This document shows positions 23,101 through 35,773 of a DNA stretch of 64,000 nucleotides, in pieces; position 1 is the stretch's first letter, and the number at the start of each line of letters is the position of its first letter. The notes below the pieces were generated by a model that saw only the letters and a list, made by a program, of their open reading frames with translations, made no database searches and was not told the DNA's origin. The stretch comes from Dysidea avara. Taxonomy: Eukaryota; Porifera; Demospongiae; Dictyoceratida; Dysideidae. Made by a program: the position numbers and the translations under genes. The stretch covers positions 35,545,933 to 35,609,932 of the forward strand of contig NC_089279.1 of the NCBI RefSeq assembly GCF_963678975.1, read 5' to 3'.

Positions 23101-25362
23101 CACCTTGGTTTTAATAACATGCGGTCATCCCTAAGTTTAGTGTTACAATCACTAGAAACCATTTCCCATCTTAAAATTTTGAATTTAAGTGGTAATTACA
23201 TGACAGACTCTGTGGCACAAAAGCTAGCAAATGTCATCAAAGCTAATGTTAATTTGGAGGTTCTACGTGTAAGTTGTAATGATTTCCGAGATTTGAAATC
23301 ATCAGTGTGGTTCATCTTACGAGCACTACAAGGAATTTCAAATCTGAAAATTCTTGATATGAGTAACAATAATTTGTCTTGTGATGGTGAAATTGTCATA
23401 AAAGATTTGGCAGGTGTCATTAACAGTAACAGTTGCTTAGAAGAACTTCGTTTGTCTGGCAATCGTTTACAATTGTGTTCATCAGACTTTGTAGTTTTAC
23501 AGGCTATGGAAAGGATCTCTAGTCTAAAACGGCTTAACTTGAATTGCAATAAACTATCAGGAGGTGAAACAGGAGAGCACATAGCTCATGTTATAGCAAA
23601 TAATACTCGTATAGAAGAGTTATCTTTGAGCCATAATTATTTATCTTCTTCTTTAGTTTCAATTTTACGATCACTGAGTAAAGTTTCACATCTCAAAAAA
23701 TTAAATTTAAATTGCAATAGCATATCAGGGATAGACGCTGCAGAAGACTTGGCGACTGTAATAGCAAACAACACTTGTCTTGAAGAGCTGTGCTTGGGTA
23801 ACAATAATTTTTATTCTTCAGCAGTTACAATTTTACAAGCACTACAAAACATTAATGGTCTTAAAGTACTTGATTTGAGCAGCAATAATGTTTCAGAAAA
23901 TGCAGGAGAGCTTCTAGCAAATGTACTAAAATCTAATGCTCATTTAAAAGATCTTCGTTTAAGTTTTAACAAGTTGGGATCATCAGATATTGTAATTATA
24001 CAAGCTTTGCAGAACATTTCAACACTCAGGATATTATGTTTAAGTGGAAATTACATGTCAGAGAAGACTGGGAAAGACTTGGCAGCTGCCATAGAAAACA
24101 ACAAGAACATTGAAGACCTGCGTTTAAGTAACAATAATTTTCAAACATCAATTTCTTTGATTTTAGAATCATTAGCAACAACTATGCATCTTAAAGTACT
24201 TCACTTGAGTAACAACAGTATTACAGGAAGTGATGCAATAACTTTAGCATTAGTTATAGAAAATAACGTGTCACTAGAAGAAGTGTGCTTACCTAGCAAT
24301 GGTTTTCACTTATCTGCGGACAAGATTGTACTGGCATTAAAGAAACTTTGCAAGCTTAAAAAGCTTAACTTGAATGATAACTACATGTCAAGTAGTGTCT
24401 CATCTGACTTGGCTGATGTAATTGCCAATAATAGTTCTCTGTCTGATTTGTTAATTTCCAAAAACAATTTGCAATCATCTGCCCTAGTTATTTTTGAAGC
24501 CCTGATAAGAACATCAGCCTTAAGAAAGCTTAATTTAAATAACAATGGTTTGTCTGGAAGTGTGGCACAAGGCTTAGCACATGTGGTTGATAATAACCCA
24601 TATCTAGAAGAACTGCATTTATCAAACAATGCCTTACGATCTTCTGTGAAAATAGTTTTAAAGAGTTTACAAAGTTTGTCAAAACTCAAAGTGCTTAATT
24701 TAAATAAAATTAGTATTACGAATATTATGTCTCAAGATATACCAAAATGCTTAGGGGAAGTCATTACAAGTAATTCTTACTTAGAAGAACTGCATTTGTC
24801 TGAATGTAATTTCCGGTCATCTTCAGCCAAGTTTTTAGAAGCTATGAAAGGAATTTCAAGGCTTAGAAAGCTTAATTTGAACAGTAATAATATGACTGGT
24901 GAAGTAGCTGAAGTCCTGGCTGACGCTATTGTACATAATGCTTCCTTAGAGGAACTCTTTTTATCCAATAATAACTTCAATACTTCTGCAATTGTGATTC
25001 TGCAAGCTGTAGCAAGACTTACGAAACTCAAGAAACTAAATTTAAATAACAATGCCATGTCCGGAGTAGTAGCAGAACAATTTGCAGATATTATCAGATG
25101 CAACACTAGACTAGAAGAGTTGTTTCTGTCTAATAACAATCTGAATTCTTCCACAATTTTGATTTTACAAGCGTTAAAAGGAAATTCTAAACTTAAAGCA
25201 CTTGACCTAAGATGCAATAACATTTCAGAGGATGTAGTGGAAGACTTAGTGAAATTCATTCACCACAATAACACTCTAGTACACTTAAATTTAGATTCTA
25301 ACAATTTGCAGATGTATGCACACAAAATGAAAGGAAATAGCAAGTTGAAGATTACTTTATAG
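20153..25362 (+). CDS. NACHT domain protein with about 40 tandem leucine-rich repeats (NLR-A), N-terminus missing
   Basis: A single exon opens after TTATTTAAG at 20152 and stays in frame through the first ATG (20215), which lies 20 codons in; earlier exons must exist. Numbering from that ATG (1715 residues): Walker A GSSGIGKT at 90-97, Walker B-like ITIIIDGFKE at 167-175, then NACHT-associated helices to about 590. From 593 to the end there are about 20 tandem units of 55-58 residues, each made of two ribonuclease-inhibitor-type LRRs (LKxLNLxxNxM... and LEELxLSNNxxxSS...). NLR proteins are cytosolic sensors that oligomerise through the NACHT ATPase; LRRs usually bind the ligand or hold the protein inactive. 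The array is far longer than usual and lies in one exon without introns. Another NLR in this window has a Death domain upstream, so one is plausible here, but none was found in the preceding 10 kb. The last unit is truncated (HKMKGNSKLKITL). Confidence 0.9.
21991..25359 (+). repeat. 168-bp-period coding tandem repeat (LRR array of NLR-A)
   Basis: About 20 head-to-tail units of roughly 168 bp coding for paired LRRs. Units differ at many silent and surface positions but keep the leucine and asparagine scaffold. A few are longer (units 5, 8, 9 and 17, with inserts between the repeats). This points to unequal exchange or slippage followed by divergence. Confidence 0.85.
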
Positions 25363-25526
25363 AGAAGACTTCAGTTGTCATTATAAAAATACATGCACGA
25401 CATTTTTTCTTTGAACTGTGTGGAAATGTAGAATATATGTAGAATATCATTGTCACAGCAATTTTAAGCGCCCTCAATCATGTTACTAGATATAATTTGA
25501 GGTATTGGTGTGAACATAGCTACTGT

Positions 25527-26051
25527 CAGTGTTGGGAGTAACGCGCTACTTATGTAACGCGTTACGTAATATTATTACTTTTGTAGTAACAAAGTAATAT
25601 AACGAAATACGCTATAAAAACAGGTAATATAATGCAAGATACTTTACTTACAAATGTAATGCGTTACCTAAGTAATATAGCTACTGTAACGAGTCTAATA
25701 TTACGTAATATTATTACTACAAGTAACGAAGTTACTAATCTCGTTAGTTATCCTCTGAGTAATGCCTATAGCCACAGCGAAGTAACGAGGCCTACTGAAT
25801 GAAGCTTATTCACCAGCTTCTTACTTATAAACAAAATTTGTATATTGTCCAACAGCACAATCATGTCACGTGATAAGGTGGTAGTTTCACACGTGACAGC
25901 TTAAGGCTGTGGACACAAAGTAATATATTATGTAATATTATTACAGTTACTTTATTTTATGGGTAATATGTAACTGTAACTAAATAGTTCTGTTGCAAGT
26001 AATATGTAATATGTAACTAGTTACTTTTACAAAGTAACTTGCCCAACACTG
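25527..26051. mobile_element. hAT-type MITE with 8-bp target duplication
   Basis: The element begins CAGTGTTGGGAGTAACGCG and ends AAAGTAACTTGCCCAACACTG. It is flanked by the exact 8-bp repeat GCTACTGT (25519-25526 and 26052-26059). The interior is made of GTAAC/GTTAC-rich blocks with no coding sequence. Diverged relatives occur at 44.3 and 56.1-57.3 kb and as fragments around 52.4-55.2 kb. It lies 165 bp after the NLR-A stop codon. Confidence 0.85.
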
Positions 26052-26059
26052 GCTACTGT

Positions 26060-28520
26060 ACACATTACTCTAAACCCTTTCTGTAAATCCAAAATCCACC
26101 CTTTGATGTTGCCTATGTACAGTGCATGTGAATGGCAGCAGTAGGGGAAGCAGATATATACATGGACCACAGTACACTGCAGACATTTTACTAATTTTTT
26201 ATTTGTTGAGTTCATGCACAAACAAGAATCAGGTGATTTCCCACAAACATTAAACTGTAATGTATGCATTCCACTAGATACCTGTGAAAGCCTGTGAATC
26301 CTGGGAGTCAGAATCTTGACAAAAAAATCTATGTTGAGTGCAGCATGCCATTGTTACTTGCAATTAAGTCCTTTTTCTCTAGGAAATTAAACACTATGAC
26401 TTCTTTCCAAGTTCCAACTATATAAAAGGACTTGATATCCCACCATATAGTGCTATGACATGATTGTATTATTAGAGTACTTGGCTGTTGGACCCACCAT
26501 ACCCTGTATAAATTTGCCTGTTGGGGTCTCACTTCTGGAATCACAACATGCTGAACAATTGAAACTGCACCCATACAAAGGTGTATATATGTATACTAGT
26601 AGTACACTTGCTAAGTATATACATCAAATATGCTTATTACACAACTATAGACATGACTACTGCGTGTGTACAACATCTCGTCAATTAAAGCCAAGTCATT
26701 TCAATATATTTATATTGTGTTTATATAGCCAATATAATAATCATATATACAACCACACAGCAAAGTGTACTCTTTTTATGCACATGAACCCGTTTACTGT
26801 AGTCAAAAACTCCTCAAATTTTTTTCTACGTTGTATTTATGGCATCAACTGTCAAACTGCATGTAAGTGAAAATGTTGGGGATGTCAACATTTTGAAAGC
26901 TTCAATTAGTCTCCTTTGTAGTTATCATTGGTTTGGCTGGTCACAAGAGATTCCACCAGTCTTGTATAAAACTTCTGCAGATGAAAATTATAACAGCAAC
27001 AAACATAACAATAGCCTCCTGATACAAAGGCCATGCAAATGTCTACTTGTTGGGAAGCCTTGTTAGCATTGTATGAAATAATGTACATGTACTTGTTGAG
27101 TGCAAAGAAGGCTGAAGAAACTGGCACAGTCAGATCTATCCCACAAGAGTAGTCACTTAACACAAATTCTAATAACAACTGGGAAAAAATAGTGCGGGTC
27201 TTACAGTATAATAATACCCATTGCAAGTGATAACAAGATAAGGGAAACAAAATATATCTAGCACAAGATGGATACAGATTACAAGTTTCTGCTGGTGTCA
27301 GCATACACTACTGAGGTTTCTGTCTGATACAGTAATGGGTGACGATCAATACAGTATCAGTACCTGTTTAATTAGAATGTACGTATATTAATTGAAACCC
27401 TAAAAGTGTATGTTTTATTAGCATAAACACAAACACTAATCCAGGAGAACAATTGTATATTATATGGATGGGGACAATCAGATAATCTTGAAGGACAACA
27501 GGATAATCTCTTCATACTTTCAGATAATCTTGAAGGCTTTCTCTGATGTACAGTACTTGAAGTGTATCTGCTTGAGAACAGCAGTGAGAAGCTAGTGATG
27601 CTACTGCCTACTTACTCAATTTTGAGATGAACTTGTATAATTATAAATATTATACTAAATTAAATAATAAAATATATCTTAGAACTTACTCAACAGTGCC
27701 AGTCTTCATGCACAAGGTGGAACACAGCTTGATACAAGTCAAGAGCTGAATGGACCAACTGTTCCGCATGCATTTCACAAGTAAAACTTGACAAATGTAT
27801 ACAATTGTTCACAAAGACCAGGAAATGGAGAAAGCAGCTTATTACAGTATTCTGCATTTTGCACTACAGTGCATGGAACTTCTCTCATGTGCAGTCTAGT
27901 TCACACTACTGTTTGTATCTCAGAAATATCTGTAACTATATGCTAAATATGCAGAGTAAATGACTTCAATGCTATTATTGTGTTCAGTTAGTGCTAGTGG
28001 GAATGTCATTACAGGACATTCATGGTCACTTTCCTGTGCTGTAAAAATGTGTTATCACCTAACCTAGCAACCAAGTGGGTTTTGAAACAAGCCACTTACC
28101 TGGTAAACAGTGGAGGTACCTTGATAAAAAAAACAACTTATAATTAAAACACACTGACAAGGTTTCTATAGACCTGAGGACAATGTGATTGAGGGCTACC
28201 CACAAATTAATTACTGAGGCTGCAAATAAGTGTTCACAATTTCTATATTGCATAAATTTTTTAAGAAAGGTTCCACAGCTTAGTTAAAAGATACAAACAC
28301 AATCATTTCCTACACACATACAGATATTAATCCCTCCCTACCTAACTCTTGATATAATGTACATGTAGTAATTGAGAAAATTAGAGTAAAACACATAACA
28401 AGTGTTGATTTCAGCAAATGAAATGAGTACTGCTTGTTAGTAAAGTTGCAGTAGCATGGGTTCAAAGAAAAACGTGCTCATAAAAATTCCACCACTAAAA
28501 ATACCATGGAGTGTCTTTAA
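26060..28520. other. No gene seen
   Basis: AT-rich DNA. Plus-strand frames at 26460-26870 and 26839-27066 and minus-strand frames at 26329-26574 and 26906-27304 have no domain, no good splice context and no compositional sign of coding. Confidence 0.4.
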
Positions 28521-28524
28521 TAAT

Positions 28525-29110
28525 AGGAATTTTAAGTGTGATTAAGGATCATAGCCATAAAAGGTAGTAAATGAGGAGGTCGCCTACACCTGTACATATA
28601 TATTAATGGACATTTAATTCCTAATTCAGTCATGGGTATAGACTGAAGTACTGATGAATATCTGCAAGCGTAGGGAGCCTCCCTTGTTTCCCTACTGTTT
28701 TTCTATGATCCTTAATCAAACTGAAAATTTCTATTTTCTTTCTACATGCTTTTTTTGTATATAACATAATTATGACTGGTGAATCAGCGTATACCACATC
28801 AAAAGAAAGAATGGTGCCATACTTAATGTTTTCATTTGAACAAACGTCCCAAGTATCAATTACTGAAAAAGTAATTTGCACTTCACTTTCAGCTGTCAGC
28901 CAGTTACACAGCGTTACAAAAGAACATTATGAGAAACACCTCTGTAATCCAGTCACTGTGGAAGTATCTGTTACAAATGTAGGGAAGCCACCATGCACTA
29001 GTTATCACAAATCGACACTGACCTTGCTCTGTCATGTCAGTATTACAATATAGCTATGTGGAAAACCCTACTGTTGCACTGAACTAAGTATGGCTTTTCA
29101 ACATTGTTAT
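28525..29110 (+). repeat. HHE hairpin-headed repeat, copy 2
   Basis: The head is an imperfect palindrome at about 28527-28737: GGAATTTTAAGTGTGATTAA with GGATCATAGCC on the left, and its inverted counterpart CTATGATCCTTAATCAAAC... on the right, with TTAATTCCTAATTCAGTC near the loop. The body continues rightwards with ATGACTGGTGAATCAG, ACCACATCAAAAGAAAG and the block that reads GKPPCTSYHKSTLT (near 28980). The arm sequence differs from copies 1, 5 and 6 while the body is homologous. Confidence 0.65.
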
Positions 29111-29884
29111 ACATACTATCATGTCTCTTGTATAATTCACCAACTTTAGCACACGCATCCTTGAAATTTTAAAAATACACCAGTATATATTTAAAGTTTG
29201 ATAAATTCTCCACTAAATACATAAGCCACATGTGTTATTTATGTATGGCTTGTGGCTACTGTGTCTCACTTACACTGTATATTTCCACATTTCTCAATGA
29301 TTTAAGATGTGGTAGCTACATACATATAGCACTATACTTTACGTACCAATGTGCTAACCTTAAGTAATTCATTGTTCATCAGAGGAATCACAAAACTCAG
29401 CCCATACAAACCACATCAACTCCATTAGGAGTATTACGCACAAACACAAACAAGCAACTACTCACTGATACATACAATTACAGTGAGCAACAATAATTGT
29501 GGTAAAACATCTACAGTATGCCAGTTTTAATATACAGTATTAGTGTATGCTTAACATTGTGCATGCAGTAGATGATATATGTATAGCTCTAACAATCATT
29601 TATTACGCAGTTGCATAAACATACATACTTGGTTCATCAAAAATTATTTTGCTGTTTGATTGATGAGTAGTTACAAACATAGTGTTAAGTCCTAACAGTG
29701 CACCTCATCAATAATAGTGTTCTTTTCAAACCGGTTGGTACTACACTTTACTTGATACAAATAGCTACTATATCCACCTGAAGATGCAAACATTTGCATA
29801 CACGTATATGCTTGTCAACAACACCCATGCATATTTATACCATATCCCTCATTTGGAAAAGTGATGTTATCTAACTACTGTCTT

Positions 29885-30290
29885 TGTATCTAGTGCCTTT
29901 GAGCAGGCTGTAGGACCAGGTGTTCTACAGACCTTCAGCACTTGTGCTGTAAAGCTTTAATAAATTAACTAGTGTCCATTTGGTTCTACTTGGGGTACTT
30001 AGAGATAATGAGTCACTCTCTAGAATTCCTATGGATATAATTACATGAAAATAACAAGGAGAAAGCATCCTGACCACCTGGTAGACTCCTGTAAGCGTTC
30101 GAGCGTAAATCAGATGGTTGCAGGTTCGAGGCTACCTAGGTCCAGTCATGGATTTTTTCAACTTTTCAAACACACCTTATGTAACTACTGTCTTTGTATC
30201 TAGTATCTTTGAGCAGGCTGTAGGACCAGGTGTCCTACAGACCTTCAGCACTTGTGCTGTAAAGCTTTAATAAATAATAAATAAATGATG
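29885..30290 (+). repeat. tRNA-derived SINE with AATAAATA tail, plus a second tail copy
   Basis: GCAGGTTCGAGGCTACC at about 30121 is a good B box, preceded by an A-box-like GGTAGACTCCTGTAAGCG. The 3' part (TGTCTTTGTATCTAGTATCT, GAGCAGGCTGTAGGACCAGG, ACCTTCAGCACTTGTGCTG, TTAATAAATAATAAATAAA) is also present alone at 29880-29965, ending in TTTAATAAATTAA. Two copies sharing one tail with an AT-rich terminal repeat is normal for SINEs mobilised by a LINE. Confidence 0.65.
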
Positions 30291-30347
30291 TAGTTTTCAA
30301 CAATGATGGAGAATAGTTTTAATATAACCACCTTTATATCTTGACAG

Positions 30348-30586
30348 TTTGAAAATGCATCAAACACTTCAAATAGAGACACTAAGATTGGCCGAAAGAA
30401 TATTATGAAGTTAATATTATGAAGTTATGTACAAGTGAGGCTTTCAACACTAGCCAAACTCCACAAAAAAATTCTATGATAGATAACAATTCATTCTTGA
30501 CTCCTGATTCTATTTTGAGTGTCTTGAGTGAAAATCTTTTGCAAGAAAAACTTCAGTCTTTGTTGCAACGGCTCGAGCAACTGTAA
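30348..30586 (+). pseudogene. Orphan last exon of an unknown gene, frame broken by a 14-bp tandem duplication
   Basis: After CTTTATATCTTGACAG a frame reads FENASNTSNRDTKIGRKNIM and then K. A tandem copy of AATATTATGAAGTT (30399-30412 and 30413-30426) then shifts the frame into TGA. Beyond the duplication the other frame continues LCTSEAFNTSQTPQKNSMID, then NNSFLTPDSILSVLSENLLQ and EKLQSLLQRLEQL, with a stop at 30584-30586; this last stretch looks like a coiled coil. With one copy of the 14-mer the two parts would be continuous. The protein is not recognised and no upstream exon is visible. It could be a polymorphic or assembly duplication in a real gene, or a decayed duplicate. Confidence 0.4.
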
Positions 30587-31531
30587 AATAGATTTAAATT
30601 TTTACTGTGGTGCGGTCACATTTATACAACTAACAAATAAGTTGCACATTTAAATTAATTAATTAAGCCTTTGTACACATGACAACCCAGACGTCCATAT
30701 GGCCGTACACGTACAAATGACACAAAGTGTTATTACATGTCATGTCTTTTCATAAAAACATTAAACACATACACTGTAATATGCATATACTAACTTGAGT
30801 CCCTTCCTTGTATCACTAGCCAACAGGATTAAGTTTCACATTAATTTTCATTGTACCATTGCAGGGAGTTGATCTAAAGGAGCTTGGCTGTAGATACAAA
30901 TGTGTGCATCATTGACCACAATAGTGCACTCTCCATGACAACAGTAATTCTTTGCAATTCTACTTAGTAGAAGACTCCAACACTGCCTGATCTAATGACC
31001 ACATTGCAAGTTGGACACTGATATATCAATCAGAAATGATACCAACTACTGCCCAGTAGTAGTGCTGTAACCAAGAGCCGAGGACAGAGAAACACTGACC
31101 TGTACCACGCACAGTAACACATTAACATGAGCAAATGTAAATAAACATATTCAAACTATACGTACTGTACACATGCGTTCAAAATAACTGGAACCTTATT
31201 CTTTGAAACTGTAGCACAGTTTGATTGCATATAATTCTGTGAATCTCTGCACTGCATTTGCCACCAAAGGCTACATATTACACAACAACACAATAAACAC
31301 ACTTGCTGGTAATCAGATTCTTTGATAAGAGTCTACAATCTTGGCCAGGAGCATGTGACACTATTAGTTACTTGATGACTAAGATAGAACAACAAACCAG
31401 CACTGATGTATAGTTTCTCTCCACTTGACACTGTCTATACACATACATACTAGCACGTACATGCAACAAAAATAATATTTACATAAACTTCTCATGTTGC
31501 ACTATGGCATTCTGCATGTAAGTCATCTCCT

Positions 31532-31734
31532 CTAAGTTTGTTCTTCAACATTAATCAAGTACTCCATAAGTTTGTTTGGCATAGAAACAAATTCTCCTTG
31601 CATGATATCATTGAGCACATAAACAGTTATTAAGAAAAGCCAATGAACATCTTCATAGAGAGCAGAGAGTGTGCACCAATGGCTTGCTCTGAAACTAGAC
31701 GTATAACCTGTCATAAATTTTGCAAAACAGTCTT
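31532..31734 (-). pseudogene. XPO4: Isolated exportin-4-like exon
   Basis: After a minus-strand acceptor (CTTATAG) the frame reads EDCFAKFMTGYTSSFRASHW and then CTLSALYEDVHWLFLITVYV, LNDIMQGEFVSMPNKLMEY, ending in a stop. The block LYED[IV]HWL-L-T-Y-L-D--QGE----P---MEY is a well-conserved part of exportin-4 (XPO4), a karyopherin-beta nuclear transport receptor. Exportin-4 is a protein of over 1,000 residues; here only about 67 are visible, with no clear donor after MEY, and no neighbouring exportin exons were recognised within several kb. It is therefore more likely a stray duplicated exon than part of a working gene, though a gene with very long introns cannot be excluded. Confidence 0.5.
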
Positions 31735-32924
31735 CTATAAGACTAAGCAATAGTGGCAGTGAATACTCAGGAACAATTCTGTAGACTTAGTGTTGTTTTT
31801 TATGTGCTATGTCATTTATTAGTAGAGCAACTAAGTAACAAATTTTGATGAAATCATTCACTAGAAGCTAGGCGTAAGAGCACCAAGTTAAATTTTCTGT
31901 GAAGTTGAGGAAATACTGAAATCATTTGAGGTATGCATGGTGCCATGTCGAAATCATTGCATGTTTGGAAACTTTTAAACTGGGTTGTAAACTCATTAAT
32001 AGCTGGTCAAGAAACCACACAAGTGCATTCAAAATCTTTGTTTCAACTTAAATAGCATGTATGTAGTTCAAGTTTACAGAAAATCTTTCAAAATATGGTA
32101 ATTTTTAAACACTTCTAATGGAGCCAATATTTCAGTGTAAATACTGTAGTGCAGGCAGAATCCAATAGAAATAATACATTGCACATCTATGCTTCGCATA
32201 CCTTGACTTTCTGTGCTTTTATTGCAACCTAATAACCTGGATGGATACCTCTCTTGATCAGCTTTTGTAAATGACCATCCCTTGCTTGTCTATGCAGGTG
32301 CAAAAACTTCAGTATTATTAAAACTATTAAATACTTATATGGCTTCCCAAATACATTTTCTATTGGCTTTATCTCCTAGCTACAGGTTCTTGGAATGTGA
32401 TATGATTGGTAATTTTAATGGCACCCGTATCTAATATAAAATAGCTATAGTACAAATCAAGCACTAAGTTTGGTGTTTTTATCAAAAATGAATGTTAACA
32501 ATGTTTCAGTTTTGCTTAGCTGCTCTACCAGTTAAACCACACTTGCACACTCCTTATCACAGCCTTCACAGGACCTAAAATAAGGCCTTAACACTGCACA
32601 AATTTGCGGTGTTAAACCTAAAGTGTGCAGTGATAAATCTGATTTTGTGCAGTGTTAAATTACAGCAATCACTATAAGATAATTACATAATTATGCTTAC
32701 TATACTCTTGATAAGCATGCAGTCGGAGATCCTCATAAACATGTACATATGGCATGCTATACATGGCTGTAACCTGTGTATAAAATTAAACTATAGTAGT
32801 GATGCTGATCTTTATGGATATAAATTCATTATTGACGTTTGCAATTTGTGACTGGCACTACATGTGATCAATTATATGATCACCTATGCATGCCTTATAA
32901 TCAGAGCCTTTCATGATTATTAGT

Positions 32925-34345
32925 ATTAGTATTAGTATATTACAGGTAAAGAAGGCTCAAGGAGCCTGTAAAGCCTGATCTGTACAAAAAGAATTTAACA
33001 AATTTGCAACTACATAGCAAAAACTTATATACAATAATAGTTAACTAATTAATAATCATACAATAAAGTAGACCAGCCACTGTCAAGAAAATTTTTAAAA
33101 TCATTAAGTGTGGGAGCATTAACTATGTGATTGGGTAAACTGTTCCAGTCATTGATGGCTCGTACAGTGAAAAAAGTAGATCTCACTCTTGATGTTGCTT
33201 GAGGTTTAAATAACTTGTAATTGTGACCCCTAGTTGTTGATGAAGTTGCTGTAGTAAACAAATCTGATGTATCTAGACTGAAATGGCTGTGTAATAGCTG
33301 ATAGAACATTATCATATCTCCGCGCAGTCTGCGGTATTTAAGTGATTGTAAGTTTAGAGCAGTGAGGCGATCATTATATGTGCAGTTTTGAAGATCCTGG
33401 ACCAATTTTGTGGCTCTTCTCTGTATCTTCTCTATTTGTTCTTGATCTAGAATGTATTGTGGTCCCCAGATGATGTTACCATACTCTAACACTGGGTGGA
33501 TATATGATTTATACAAGTTGATGAATGTAGCATGGTCGAAATTCTGAAATGTCTTGTGAATAACTGCTAGTAGTCTGTTAGCTTTCTTGGCAACTGTGGT
33601 GGTATGATCGTGAAACTTTAACTGATTGTCAATCATTATTCCCAAGTCCCTTACAACATCACAAGATGTAATAGTAGTGCCATCAATTACATATTCACCA
33701 AATCCATGAGGTTTACCTAATTACACTTACTAATGTTGAACTTCAGTTGCCATTTCTTAGACCATGCAAAAAGCAAATTTATATCTTGTTGAAGTTGGCA
33801 AAAGTCGTCCACAGTCCTGATAGTTCTGAACATCTTCACGTCATCTGCAAATTGAAAAATGGGACTATTAACTATTAAGGGCATGTCGCTGACATATATA
33901 TTAAACAAAATAGGGTCCAAAACAGAGCCTTGAGGCACTCCACTACTGACACTTGACCAATCTGATGCATGACTGTTCAGTACAACTTTCTGCTTCCTTC
34001 CCACAAGAAAATTCTTCACCCATGCTAGCAGCTTGCCAGATATGCCACACCCTTGCAACTTGGAAATTAAACGGTTGTGTGGGACGGAATCAAATGCCTT
34101 AGCAAAATCAAAATACAAGATGTCAACAGAATGGCCATCGTCAAGCGTTTTGGTCCAATCGTTCATGGCCAATAACAGTTGAGTTGAACAGGATCTTCCA
34201 GGAGTAAAGCCATGCTGATGAGGAAGTATCACATTATTAGTCATCAAATGATCTTGGATGTTGTCTTTAATGATGGATTCCAAGATTCTACAAATAGGCG
34301 AGGTCAAACTAATAGGACGGTAATCTGCTGGGGACTTACTATGCT
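32925..34345 (-). mobile_element. Non-LTR retrotransposon (CR1/L2-like LINE), 5'-truncated and broken
   Basis: The minus strand encodes the reverse transcriptase core (PADYRPISLTSPICRILE, HGFTPGRSCSTQLL, ILYFDFAKAFDSVPH, SSGVPQGSVLDP, FADDVKMFR; about 34340-33717). After a small deletion and frame change it continues into the C-terminal region (GIMIDNQLKFHDH, LYKSYIHPVLEYGNIIW, IQRRATKLV, INDWNSLPNHIVNAPTLNDF; 33690-33049). The catalytic FADD is present. The 5' part, with the endonuclease, is missing. The 3' end is followed by (TACTAA)n, about three units near 32927-32945, a microsatellite end of the kind seen in CR1/L2-type LINEs. Such an element could mobilise SINEs like those nearby. Confidence 0.85.
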
Positions 34346-34399
34346 GATATTATCAGGGCTACCAGGGCTTTCAGCTATCATTATAGCACTTTAAACTAA

Positions 34400-35770
34400 C
34401 ACATATATGCATGTTGAGCCCAAATTACCAGGGCTTTGGCTGTGATTACTAAAGCCTGCCACTGCTCATAATACACTCTGTATAGAATATTTCATTTGTT
34501 CTTAATTAAACAGTCGCAACTGAGAGCTATGAATAAAGTGAACTCTTTTCATGCCCATGCACTAATATAGAGCATAACTATGATTATATGCTTTGAGTTT
34601 TGAATCATGAATACAGGCACATACCAAGGGTGATAGAAAAGAGGACAAGGGAGCTATAGCCCATATCAAAACGCACATGAAGATACTTAGCCCTCCTTAT
34701 TAAAAATACTCCTAAAGTTGTCACTGACCAATAGCAACTGTACTATAATATTCTATGGCCCCACACATCAAGATACCGTAATAGAGCTGTCACCCTAAGG
34801 CAACAATCAAACAGTAATATAATACTGAAATCATTATCACATTTAGTTTCAGAGAAGGAAATTTCAGATAATTTCCTGGGTTATAGCCATGCATAACGTG
34901 CCTGCAGACTCCCTTATATGTTTACTTGCTTCTGAGTGTTTGGACCGTAAGGTAGCTAGGCTAGCTATAGTATGTTCACGTTGAGCTGAATCCTCAAAAA
35001 CATTTAATTATTCATGTTACACATGATGTTGAAATTTGGCTCATTTGTAGTACTGCTTGACCTGCTAAAAATATTTTGAAATCTTGTCGTTCAAATGTTT
35101 GACATAATATTTACGGCCAATCAAAATTTTCACAATACATATTATAGCTGCTTTACTTCTACATAGTATTATTTAGTTAGGCCCCGGTATTAAAATAATA
35201 TGCCCCTGAATGTGCACCCCATGCAGTGCTTCCTTTGCTAGTGATACACACATAGGAGTCAATTATAATACTTGAGAAAGTGTGCAGTGATAAATAAAAG
35301 TTATTTTAGGCACTGCCTTATCAACACCTCAGCCTTGGGTTGGGGCTTAACTGTAATTAAGTCACTGATCATGATTATACGGCTATAGCATTTCAAGAAT
35401 ATGTGTGTGTTTAGTTACTATGGATTATGATATTACAGGTATGAATCTATGTTGATGTGTCTATTTCTGTAATTTAATAGTTTATACAATCCCAGTTATT
35501 GCTATAGCATGCACACAATCACTATATTGCTATACATTGTGTGTGTTACACCACAAATTAAATTTAAAAAAATTAACAGATTAGATTTATAATATATAAA
35601 CATGGTACAGCTACAGCTAGTGTGCTCTCTATGCTAGAAATGGTTCTGGAAAGGGGTGTAGAGTATTATAAATATAAGTGCGCATGTTGCAACAGTAAAA
35701 GCCTAAAAATGGCATGAAAATTACAATGCAATAATTATTGTATAGTTCATACATGCTGCATAACTGTGTA
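34400..35770. other. No gene seen; dispersed-repeat fragments
   Basis: The part 34620-34930 resembles the 11.3 and 56.4 kb repeat group (GTAATAGAGCTGTCACCC, CAGAGAAGGAAATTTC) but is strongly diverged. The rest is AT-rich without recognisable features. Confidence 0.35.
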
Positions 35771-35773
35771 TAG

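Noticed and set aside
22407-25259. Several long minus-strand frames opposite the LRR array
   Set aside because: They mirror the 168-bp repeat of NLR-A and have the low-complexity composition expected of antisense LRR sequence.
30060-30140. A functional tRNA gene
   Set aside because: A and B boxes are present but the arms do not pair and the sequence continues into a SINE body and tail.
30855-31020. Minus-strand frame CWSLLLSRIAKNYCC... near the exportin-like exon
   Set aside because: Tested as a further exportin-4 exon; the residues do not follow the family.
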